Source: JAYRZB01 sp041916675
Lineage (GTDB): Bacteria; Pseudomonadota; Alphaproteobacteria; Rhizobiales; Devosiaceae
Assembly: GCA_041916675.1 (NCBI GenBank)
Contig: JAYRZB010000001.1
Span: 366,627 to 430,626 of the forward strand
Direction: 5' to 3'
Length of the DNA: 64,000 bases
Notes under the pieces: generated by a model
The model's input: only the letters and a program-made list of their open reading frames with translations
What the model was told of the DNA's origin: nothing
The model's database searches: none
Program-made: the position numbers and the translations under genes
Shown: positions 58,559 to 64,000 of the stretch, one piece after another
Layout of the letters: every line of letters starts with the position of its first letter
How positions within the stretch are numbered: the first letter of the stretch is position 1

Positions 58559-58965
58559 ACTTTTCGGTCCAGTCCATGTTGATCGGACTGGAGACCCTCA
58601 AACGAAAGGCGACGGGAAACATGGAGAGCATCGGAGACGTGTTGGATGGCCTGATGCTCAAGGTTGAAACGAAAGTTGCGCGAAGGGCGGGCGCTCGAAA
58701 CGCCAGCCCGCGCGGCTTTGAAAATGGCCAAAAAGGGCCGGGGGTTGGTATCCCGGCAAGTAGACAGGGAGGTGACCCCACCCGCTCGAAAGCGCGTGTC
58801 CCGCCCACCCTCACGCTGGTGAGCAGAAACAGACGCACAGCACCCGCCACGAGGCATTGCCCCGCCTCGGCTGTGCGCCTGTTCCTGGTCACCGTGAACG
58901 GCGTGCGCATCGGCGCTCGCGTGTCCAATCGGGTTTCTGCTGGCAAGTTCCGGCGTTGACATCAT
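58519..58965 (-). CDS. Uncertain reading frame in the 58.6-58.96 kb element
   Basis: The 406 bp between the genes ending at 58558 and beginning at 58965 are open in three frames. This minus-strand frame (148 codons) is the best candidate because its ATG overlaps the ParB-like stop (TGATG) and it has RFRAGGVTSLSTCRD and NFRFNLEHQAIQHVSDALHVSRRLSFEGLQ. It overlaps the next gene by 40 bp. The other two open frames, and the strong hairpin inside, mean that coding here is doubtful. Confidence 0.35.
   Translation of the reverse strand: MMSTPELASRNPIGHASADAHAVHGDQEQAHSRGGAMPRGGCCASVSAHQREGGRDTRFRAGGVTSLSTCRDTNPRPFLAIFKAARAGVSSARPSRNFRFNLEHQAIQHVSDALHVSRRLSFEGLQSDQHGLDRKVWRYPIQIIRCPQ
58818..58893 (-). 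ncRNA. Long imperfect hairpin (candidate structured RNA)
   Basis: Arms 58818-58841 and 58870-58893 are 24-bp inverted repeats with three mismatches; read as minus-strand RNA two of these become G-U pairs. Inside, CGAGGC (58850-58855) pairs with GCCTCG (58864-58869). The structure lies in the early operon between the ParB-like and the 58160 genes. Confidence 0.45.
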
Positions 58966-60170
58966 CACACCGGCTCCACGAACAGTTCGAAGGCCTTGAA
59001 GATGTCAGCTTTGCGCTTGGGCTCGATGCGGGCCAGCGTGGCCGCGATCAGGCGCTTCTGCTGTTCATTGAGAAGACGCCCGTCGACGTTCAGCTTGATC
59101 ACGTCAATCAACGGGTCCTGCCCGTCATATTGAACAACGGGATAGGCCACCGGCGAACCATCAAGTTCGCGCATGTCTCGGGCGGACATATAGCGCGCCC
59201 AGCCATCAATGATGACCCGGCCCATTTTCACGATGGGTTGGGCCCTGCCCTTTTCCAGATCATCGGCAATGACAGCCGTGTCCTGCCCCATGATCCCGAA
59301 GGCCATGGAATAGGGGCTGCGCTCGACACCTTCGGGCGGGCTGGATTCCCAAGTCACAACACCGGGCGCGGCATAGCGCGGAGCGGAAGGAGCCGGAGCC
59401 CCTTCCGTCTTATCCGCCGCGACACCCGGGCTGGGTTTGGTTGCAGGGGCGGGACTTGCACCCGCGACCTCCTGGTTATGAGCCAGGCGAGCTGCTTCTG
59501 CTCCACCGCTGCGCAACGGCTGATTTCCCTCAGCCGTGGGTTCGATTGCCGTTTCCGGCTGATTGGTTGCGTCGGTACCGGCCCCGACGCTAGCCCTACT
59601 TGCAACCCCATCCGGGACCGCATCATCGGCGGGATCACCGGCACTGCCATCGGTTGCGTTCGCTTGGGATTCCTGAATTTGGGGGACCTGACCGGCTCCG
59701 AGGGAGGAGGATACGTCACCGGTCAGGTCGTTCGCAGAGGAGGGCCGCTGCGAATTGGTGTTCGAATTCTTGGGAGTGGATTTGACAAGCGCCGCAGCCT
59801 CGACAATCGCCAGGTTCGGGTTGGCGCGCAAAGTCGCAACGACGCTGTTATCACGGTTGGAATTTTCCTCGCGCGCTGCGCGCCTGCGCGTTGCATTTAT
59901 CGTGCCAACCTCCTCCGCACGCGGCCCGAGAATGCTGCCGACATAAAGATCGACAATCGCATTGTGCTCTTGCGCGTCCATATCGTCGGCCTTGGCGACC
60001 GTGCGGAACGCAGCGCGCAGCGCCTTGCCGTCGAACCCCTGCCCCTTCAATTCAGAGAACAGTTCCTTCAGGTCGTCGCTGATCGCCTGCTTCTCGCCCT
60101 CAAGTCGCTGCCAGCGCTCAAAGCCAGCGCGCAGAATGTCATCCGCAATGCTGTTCTTGCCTTCGGTCAT
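58965..60170 (-). CDS. GapR-like/ParB-like fusion protein
   Basis: A 401-residue protein of two known parts. The N-terminus (about 1-75; DDILRAGFERWQRLEGEKQAISDDLKELFSELKGQGFDGKALRAAFR) is a DUF2312/GapR-like domain; GapR binds overtwisted DNA in alphaproteobacteria. A disordered 170-residue linker rich in Ala, Pro, Gly, Ser and Asn follows. The C-terminus (about 280-401) resembles ParB-like nuclease domains (VIIDGWARYMSARDM, LIDVIKLNVDGRLLNEQQKRLIAATLARI). It may act in phage replication or segregation. Confidence 0.78.
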   Translation of the reverse strand: MTEGKNSIADDILRAGFERWQRLEGEKQAISDDLKELFSELKGQGFDGKALRAAFRTVAKADDMDAQEHNAIVDLYVGSILGPRAEEVGTINATRRRAAREENSNRDNSVVATLRANPNLAIVEAAALVKSTPKNSNTNSQRPSSANDLTGDVSSSLGAGQVPQIQESQANATDGSAGDPADDAVPDGVASRASVGAGTDATNQPETAIEPTAEGNQPLRSGGAEAARLAHNQEVAGASPAPATKPSPGVAADKTEGAPAPSAPRYAAPGVVTWESSPPEGVERSPYSMAFGIMGQDTAVIADDLEKGRAQPIVKMGRVIIDGWARYMSARDMRELDGSPVAYPVVQYDGQDPLIDVIKLNVDGRLLNEQQKRLIAATLARIEPKRKADIFKAFELFVEPV

Positions 60171-60173
60171 GGC

Positions 60174-60536
60174 CTACACCCCCACAACCGCAATCGAGCG
60201 GGATTTGCCGGGGTGCAGCGTCACGACGCCAAGGGCTTCCAGCTTGTGCAGCCGGCGGCTGACAATGCTTTTGCTGGAGATGCCGAGAGCATCCGCAATG
60301 TCCTGATAGGACGGCACGGGTTCGCCAGCGAGCTCTTGCGCCTGCAGATACTCGACCAACGCCTTTTGCTGCCGGGTGAGCCGAACCTTCATTGGCCGGG
60401 ACCGGAATTCAGTCAGCACCTGAGCAATGCCCTGCACCAGCTCATCATCGTCCAGCGAGATGACCTTGCCCTGATGATTGCTCACCAGCCATTCGGCCAC
60501 CGCCTTGGCATCGGTTGGGATTGGGCTTGCGATCAT
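60174..60536 (-). CDS. Winged-helix early regulator or replication-initiator-like protein
   Basis: A 120-residue protein with a C-terminal winged helix like that of LexA or MarR proteins (VRLTRQQKALVEYLQAQELAGEPVPSYQDIADALGISSKSIVSRRLHKLEALGVVTLHPGKSRSIAV). There is no peptidase domain. The start at 60536 overlaps the stop of the small membrane protein (TGATG). It may regulate early genes. Confidence 0.75.
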   Translation of the reverse strand: MIASPIPTDAKAVAEWLVSNHQGKVISLDDDELVQGIAQVLTEFRSRPMKVRLTRQQKALVEYLQAQELAGEPVPSYQDIADALGISSKSIVSRRLHKLEALGVVTLHPGKSRSIAVVGV

Positions 60537-60673
60537 CACGAGAGCCACCCCAGCGCATATGCCACCGCAAGAATAGCAGCCGGGATGACGACAACAGCGA
60601 TGCGGCCGAAATGAGCTTTCAGCCACCGCTTGAATTCGTGCCAATGGCCGGGAAGATGATTGCGTTCACTCAT
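60536..60673 (-). CDS. Small membrane protein (45 aa)
   Basis: A 45-codon gene: a basic N-terminus with HWHEFKRWLKAHF and one hydrophobic helix (IAVVVIPAAILAVAYALGWL). Both ends overlap neighbours by 1-4 bases, so it is a real operon member. Function unknown. Confidence 0.65.
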   Translation of the reverse strand: MSERNHLPGHWHEFKRWLKAHFGRIAVVVIPAAILAVAYALGWLS

Positions 60674-60909
60674 GCTGCTGCCTCGTCGGCTTTCGCATCA
60701 AACCCCTGCTCATCGAGCCAGCCCATCACCCGCTGGTACGTGTTGACGTTGAACCCACCGCCCGCTCTCACCCGTTTGACGAACTTGTCGTCATTGAGCG
60801 CGGCCTTGCCGACGAAGCTGTCGGCCTTGCCTGTCGCGGCTTTGAAAGCGTCGATGCGCGCCAGGAGCGCGGCACGGATACTGTCTGCGGTGATCGGGTG
60901 TGTTTCCAT
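60670..60909 (-). CDS. First early gene, Cro-position protein
   Basis: A 79-residue protein, the first gene of the leftward early operon and divergent from the repressor: the Cro position. It is helical (ADSIRAALLARIDAFKAATGKADSFVGKAALNDDKFVKRVRAGGGFNVNTYQRVMGWLDEQG), with a plausible helix-turn-helix. The -10 of the promoter is only 8 bp from the ATG, so the message is nearly or fully leaderless. Confidence 0.75.
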   Translation of the reverse strand: METHPITADSIRAALLARIDAFKAATGKADSFVGKAALNDDKFVKRVRAGGGFNVNTYQRVMGWLDEQGFDAKADEAAA

Positions 60910-60917
60910 CAGCCAAC

Positions 60918-60969
60918 ACTATCGGGCTTTTTCCCGCATTGGCAAGCACAAAATACGGGCTTTTTCCCG
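60918..60969 (-). promoter_or_regulatory. Early promoter PR-equivalent with two repressor operators
   Basis: On the minus strand TTGCCA (60945-60940) and GATAGT (60923-60918) are 16 bp apart. The spacer holds operator O1, CGGGCTTTTTCCCG (plus-strand sequence, 60923-60936). A second identical copy, O2, is at 60956-60969, 33 bp away centre to centre. A repressor bound at O1 would block the polymerase. Confidence 0.75.
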
Positions 60970-61005
60970 TTGGACGTGATTTTTCCTGAAATACACAATG
61001 GCGGC

Positions 61006-61728
61006 ATGGAACAAGAGCCCAAAACTACGTTGCAGATTCGCCTGCAGGAGAAGCTGGACGAGCGCGGCGAGAAGCCCGCTCCGCTGGCGACACGCCTAGG
61101 GCTAGGGCCAAGCTTCATTCGCGACATCATCAGGGGCAAAACCAAGTCGCCTCGCGCCGAGTCCCTGGCAAAGCTTGCGGATGCCTTGGGCACCACGACT
61201 GGCTATTTGATGGGGACCGAACTGGCTTCGACGCTGGGGCCGGCAATCGCCCGATCCGGCACGGCCCTGCCATATGCTGGCACGGTGCAGGCCGGGGCGT
61301 TCCTCAATGTGGATGAATACTTCAACCAGGACCCCGAGGCTGTGCCTGAGTTCGTCCTGGCTGATCCCAAGTATCGCAAGGTGCGCCAGTATGCCTACCG
61401 GGCACGCGGCGATTCAATGAACCAAGTCAACATTCACGATGGCATGTGGGTGGTGGCCGCCGACGCTGCTGACTTCATTGATGTTTACGGAGACATCGAA
61501 ACCCGCGATCTGGTCATAGTCGAACGCACCCGGTTTCAGGGCGCCGAGCGCGAGCTGACCGTCAAGCAGGTGCATTTCTTCAAAGACCGGTACGAGTTAC
61601 GCCCCTGCTCCACCAATGCCGAGCACCAGGTGATTACCGTGCCGCACAACCATTCGGCCGAGGATGGCATCGAGGTCAAGATTATTGGGGTGGTGCTGAC
61701 CGCCTATGCAAATTTGCGCACACGATAG
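61006..61728 (+). CDS. cI: Phage repressor, S24 (LexA/CI-type)
   Basis: A 240-residue repressor. N-terminal helix-turn-helix (about 10-60; LQIRLQEKLDERGEKPAPLATRLGLGPSFIRDIIRGKTKSPR) and C-terminal S24 domain. The self-cleavage site region is YAGTVQAGAF (about residue 90), the catalytic Ser is in ARGDSMNQV and the Lys in LTVKQVHFF. It should cleave itself when RecA is active, giving SOS induction. It reads rightwards, divergent from the early operon, and probably shares a message with hicAB. Confidence 0.92.
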   Translation: MEQEPKTTLQIRLQEKLDERGEKPAPLATRLGLGPSFIRDIIRGKTKSPRAESLAKLADALGTTTGYLMGTELASTLGPAIARSGTALPYAGTVQAGAFLNVDEYFNQDPEAVPEFVLADPKYRKVRQYAYRARGDSMNQVNIHDGMWVVAADAADFIDVYGDIETRDLVIVERTRFQGAERELTVKQVHFFKDRYELRPCSTNAEHQVITVPHNHSAEDGIEVKIIGVVLTAYANLRTR

Positions 61729-61759
61729 CGCGTTAACCAGATTGTGATATGGAGGCAGA

Positions 61760-62029
61760 ATGGCCCCTAAAGAGCCGATACTTGAACAGATGCGGCGGAA
61801 CCCCCAGTCGGACTGGGGCATTTCGGACGTACAAAGGGTTTGCGATGAGTATGGGATTGATCTAATGAAGCCGTCGCGGGGGAGCCACTACAAGGCCGCT
61901 AGCCCGTTGATTTCAGCGCATCAGTGCATACCTCATAATCGCCCCATTAAGGCAATATATATCAAGGCTCTTGTTGCCATGATTGATGTGCATATAGATT
62001 TCGAAAAAGCTACGAAAGGAGCCGAATGA
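61760..62029 (+). CDS. hicA: HicA-type toxin
   Basis: An 89-residue protein of the HicA mRNA interferase group. Typical is DWGISDVQRVCDEYGIDLMKPSRGSHYKAASP, with the catalytic His in GSHYK, and a C-terminal helix. HicA proteins cut mRNA and stop translation. A GGAGG site precedes the ATG and the antitoxin overlaps its stop. It is placed between the repressor and the second operator region, in the lysogenic transcript. Confidence 0.85.
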   Translation: MAPKEPILEQMRRNPQSDWGISDVQRVCDEYGIDLMKPSRGSHYKAASPLISAHQCIPHNRPIKAIYIKALVAMIDVHIDFEKATKGAE

Positions 62030-62445
62030 TGGAATATCCAATCGTAATAAGTCGGCTTTCGGATGAAGACGGCGGCGGATATCTGGCGCATTTCCCCGAC
62101 CTGATCGGATGCATGTCCGATGGGGAGACGCCAGAAGAGGCACTCAAGAACGCTCTGCTTGCGTTTGAGGAATGGATGGATGCCGCAAAAGAGCGAGGCA
62201 TTGAACCCCCGCTTCCACATAGCGCATCAACACGATCCCAGCAGGAGCGCGAGCGCCTGTTGTCGGCCTTGAAAGAGGCCCGTGACCACCACGATCAGCT
62301 TGACGAACGCCTTGTCGAGATCGAACGGCGCATTATCGAGATTGAAGAAGAAATGGAACATGGCGAACGCTGGCGGCGGTTTGCGGCCATCACTGGACAC
62401 GACCGAATAGGCGAGTCACCAACAACCCTGATCCTGCTGCGATAA
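62026..62445 (+). CDS. hicB: HicB-type antitoxin with coiled-coil tail
   Basis: A 139-residue antitoxin. The N-terminal HicB domain (YPIVISRLSDEDGGGYLAHFPDLIGCMSDGETPEEALKNALLAFEEWMDAAKERG) is typical. The C-terminal part is not the usual DNA-binding domain but a charged helix (RERLLSALKEARDHHDQLDERLVEIERRIIEIEEEM) that should form a coiled coil. It is translated by overlap with hicA (ATGA or TGATG) and followed by a terminator. Confidence 0.88.
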   Translation: MMEYPIVISRLSDEDGGGYLAHFPDLIGCMSDGETPEEALKNALLAFEEWMDAAKERGIEPPLPHSASTRSQQERERLLSALKEARDHHDQLDERLVEIERRIIEIEEEMEHGERWRRFAAITGHDRIGESPTTLILLR

Positions 62446-62452
62446 AACAATC

Positions 62453-62480
62453 CAAGCCCGCCCTCACCGGCGGGCTTTTT
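62453..62480 (+). terminator. Intrinsic terminator after hicB
   Basis: AAGCCCGCC, a six-base loop, GGCGGGCTT and a T-run. It ends the repressor-hicA-hicB transcript, though read-through to the next gene is possible. Confidence 0.85.
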
Positions 62481-62551
62481 ACAATATGCGGGTGAGGTAA
62501 CCCGGCGATAGGCCGCAATTGGGCGGCAGGAGTGAAAAGCATGGTTCCGAG

Positions 62552-63079
62552 ATGAGTTTTAAGCTGCCGAGCATCACTCCCACCGATGAACAATACGCCT
62601 TGCTTGGGCGAGCCGTTGCAGATTGGGCGATCATCGACAACGATATCTGCATAGTGCTCGCCCGGTTGGCCCGCACCCCAGATTTTCCGGGCCTCGCATT
62701 GGTGGAGAAGCTAGGATTTAATTACCGGCTGGACGCCTGGCGGAACCTGCTGGAGATGCACGAAGAGCGATACAACTATCGGTTCTTTGACGTCGATGTG
62801 GTCAGGCGGGGCAAGGAACTGATCAGGTCGCTGACTCAGTCCAAAAAGCATCGTGACCGCGTCGCACATGCCATTTGGCTGCGCCTGGGCGATGGGGCTG
62901 TGTTCCCGGTCAAGCCTAGAGGCAGGCAAGCTGGGCCAGATCGCGGTGGCGATGAGAAGATGCTGACGAATGAGGATATGAAGGCGCTGGCTGACGCCAC
63001 TACGCCTTTGATCGAAAGCTTAGAAGCTTATCTATCGTTGCTTGAGGAAGTTCCAGAAGTGCCTCGACCAGCACAATAG
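62552..63079 (+). CDS. HEPN-like candidate protein of the immunity region
   Basis: A 175-residue, mainly helical protein. ADWAIIDNDICIVLARLA starts a helix like those of proteins annotated as HEPN-type, and HRDRVAH in SKKHRDRVAHAIW fits the Arg-x4-His motif used by HEPN ribonucleases. The rest is ELIRSLTQ and a long C-terminal helix. It is read with the repressor and hicAB and ends before a terminator. Function is inferred from fold-like features and place only. Confidence 0.65.
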   Translation: MSFKLPSITPTDEQYALLGRAVADWAIIDNDICIVLARLARTPDFPGLALVEKLGFNYRLDAWRNLLEMHEERYNYRFFDVDVVRRGKELIRSLTQSKKHRDRVAHAIWLRLGDGAVFPVKPRGRQAGPDRGGDEKMLTNEDMKALADATTPLIESLEAYLSLLEEVPEVPRPAQ

Positions 63080-63215
63080 CAGCGCTGTCATCATCGCCGC
63101 GCTCAAACGGCTCGAGCATGCACTGGCTGGCCATGTCGGAGAACACCTCCTGATAGCGATCAAAGCCGTCGGCGCTCTTTGCGAACTCGACCGCCGCTGC
63201 CCTATTTGAAGTCAT
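63000..63215 (-). CDS. Small acidic protein on the opposite strand
   Basis: A 71-residue acidic, helical protein starting MTSNRAAAVEFAKSADGFDRYQEVF at 63215; the frame is open further but without need. It overlaps the end of the HEPN-like gene by 80 bp, convergently. It is the only minus-strand gene between the repressor and the second operator region; an antisense effect on its neighbour is possible. Uncertain. Confidence 0.5.
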   Translation of the reverse strand: MTSNRAAAVEFAKSADGFDRYQEVFSDMASQCMLEPFERGDDDSAAIVLVEALLELPQATIDKLLSFRSKA

Positions 63216-63230
63216 CTTCGCAACGCCCTC

Positions 63231-63251
63231 CCCCGCTCCGGCGGGGTTTTT
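63231..63251 (+). terminator. Intrinsic terminator before the second operator region
   Basis: CCCCGC, a TCCG loop, GCGGGG and five T. It stops rightward transcription of the repressor block before the second early promoter, like the lambda timm position. Confidence 0.85.
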
Positions 63252-63319
63252 CTTTGCCACCAGCCCATCGCTGGCAAGGTGAAGATAGCACGGCGATTCG
63301 GGCGGCACACATTTTATTT

Positions 63320-63369
63320 CGGGCTTTTTCCCGTTTTCCTGTTGCAATCGGGCTTTTTCCCGCTACAGT
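63320..63369 (+). promoter_or_regulatory. Early promoter PL-equivalent with two repressor operators
   Basis: TTGCAA (63342-63347) and TACAGT (63364-63369) are 16 bp apart; operator O4, CGGGCTTTTTCCCG, fills the spacer (63349-63362). A further identical copy, O3, is at 63320-63333, 29 bp away centre to centre. The layout mirrors the promoter at 60,918-60,969. Confidence 0.75.
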
Positions 63370-63413
63370 GTTCCCATCAGATCACCGAGGCAGTGCCTCT
63401 AGAGGAGATGGGA

Positions 63414-64000
63414 ATGGTACGGAAAGTGGCGAAGGCCAAAGCAGCAGAGGCACAGCAGCCAACAACAAAGGTTGTTGCCTACAAGGGCTTTGACCGCAAC
63501 CTGGCCTGCAATCCGAATGATAAGCCATTCCAGTTCGAGATCGGCGGCATCTACTCGGTCGAGGGTGAGATTCAGGCCTGCCACAATGGCTTCCACGCCT
63601 GCCCGAATCCGCTGGATGTTTTCAAGTATTACCCGCCGGAAAGCCGGTTTTGCGTGGTCGAGCTTTCGGGCGATATGGTTCACCATGATGGCGACAAGAT
63701 CGCAGCTCGAACAATCTATATTGTCCGCGAGATTTCGCTTGAGGAGATGATCCTCGAAACCGTCCGTATGCGCATTGCTGCAACCACGCTTGAGAAAGGC
63801 GCCACCGCCAGCGGCTATCAGGGCGCGGCCACCGCCAGCGGCACTAAGGGCGCGGCCACCGCCAGCGGCTATCAGGGCGCGGCCACCGCCAGCGGCTATC
63901 AGGGCGCGGCCACCGCCAGCGGCTATCAGGGCGCGGCCACCGCCAGCGGCTATCAGGGCGCGGCCACCGCCAGCGGCTATCAGGGCGCGGCCACCGCCAG
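63414..64000 (+). CDS. DUF7666-type protein with long nonapeptide repeat, partial
   Basis: The first rightward early gene; it runs off the window after 195 codons. The ATG at 63414 has AGAGGAG six bases upstream. Residues 25-120 form a compact domain (YKGFDRNLACNPNDKPFQFEIGG, GFHACPNPLDVFKYYPP, FCVVELSGD) that matches the DUF7666 domain of phage proteins. From about residue 130 a 9-residue repeat, A-A-T-A-S-G-Y-Q-G, follows in at least seven copies (one copy has T-K for Y-Q). The repeat probably forms a beta-roll or solenoid. Function unknown. Confidence 0.8.
   Translation, partial: MVRKVAKAKAAEAQQPTTKVVAYKGFDRNLACNPNDKPFQFEIGGIYSVEGEIQACHNGFHACPNPLDVFKYYPPESRFCVVELSGDMVHHDGDKIAARTIYIVREISLEEMILETVRMRIAATTLEKGATASGYQGAATASGTKGAATASGYQGAATASGYQGAATASGYQGAATASGYQGAATASGYQGAATA
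63801..64000 (+). repeat. 27-bp in-frame tandem repeats
   Basis: Units of GCGGCCACCGCCAGCGGCTA plus TCAGGGC (27 bp) repeat seven times and continue past the window edge. Units 3-7 are identical in DNA; unit 2 differs in ACTAAG for TATCAG. Nine-codon units keep the reading frame when copies are lost or gained. Confidence 0.95.

Larger units (their letters stand above)
29664..64000. mobile_element. Prophage of an HK97-type temperate siphovirus (partial)
   Basis: About 34 kb of prophage with the modular order of a siphovirus: lysis, tail fibre, tail, head, portal, terminase, early genes and immunity region, in that order from the tRNA. Nearly all structural genes are on the minus strand with overlapping starts and stops. 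An HK97-fold capsid with a ClpP-type protease, a tape measure and an S24 repressor identify the class. Integrase and the far end are not in the window. All modules look intact, so it may be inducible. Between 29,664 and 29,829 I see no gene, only short repeats (two CGTACA) that could be integrase arm sites. Confidence 0.95.

Noticed and set aside
58857..60614. A 585-codon plus-strand open frame
   Set aside because: Antisense to the GapR/ParB-like gene and the winged-helix gene, which show domain motifs and tight coupling; the frame has no family features.
63801..64000. Possible CRISPR array (regular 27-bp repeats)
   Set aside because: There are no spacers; the units are continuous, in frame and code for a nonapeptide repeat.
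29664..64000. Gene transfer agent instead of a prophage
   Set aside because: The chaperone and tail genes resemble GTA genes, but the element has a repressor with operators, lysis genes, cargo genes and a tRNA junction, as expected for a temperate phage.

Overview
The window is GC-rich alphaproteobacterial DNA, most like the Hyphomicrobiales (Devosia-type relatives). The reasons are the conserved rsh-rpoZ, NYN protein, uracil-DNA glycosylase, smpB-dapA gene order, the alphaproteobacterial porin, PutA with a divergent Lrp-type regulator, and a prophage of the rhizobial HK97-type siphovirus kind. Identifications come from reading motifs and gene order; no database search was run.

Host part (1-29,663). 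It starts inside a RelA/SpoT homologue and continues with rpoZ, a NYN-domain protein, a family-5-like uracil-DNA glycosylase, smpB, dapA and a soluble lytic transglycosylase. Then come a degenerate alpha/beta hydrolase, a helix-hairpin-helix membrane protein, a very large BON/OmpA-type envelope protein, a porin, a MOSC protein, an SDR and an NAD(P)-binding protein. An amino-sugar locus follows: a GntR regulator, a SIS-domain deaminase/isomerase and nagA form one operon, divergent from a murQ-like etherase and an orphan family-5 solute-binding protein, which fits peptidoglycan-sugar recycling. After that are putA with its regulator, an M16C protease, a GGDEF/EAL protein and tRNA-Ser(GCT).

Prophage part (about 29,664 to beyond 64,000). 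A temperate siphovirus lies directly against the 3' end of tRNA-Ser. Its late genes read leftwards, so the annotation runs from lysis genes next to the tRNA, through tail fibre, tail, head, portal and terminase, to an early region at 54.5-60.9 kb. The immunity region (60.9-63.4 kb) has an S24 repressor flanked by two divergent early promoters, each with a copy of the same 14-bp operator in its -10/-35 spacer, and four copies in all. No integrase is visible; it is expected beyond the right edge.

The most interesting items are the following. (1) A programmed -1 frameshift (slippery heptamer plus hairpin) makes the long tail assembly chaperone, whose second part has no start codon. (2) A HicAB pair and a possible HEPN-type protein are placed between the repressor and the second operator region, as rexAB is in lambda. 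(3) A GapR-like domain is joined to a ParB-like domain. (4) A repeat protein with identical 27-bp units is under repressor control. (5) A cargo ('moron') island splits the tail chaperone from the tape measure and shares hairpin leader elements with a homing endonuclease gene elsewhere in the prophage. (6) A 450-bp early element carries a 24-bp-arm hairpin.
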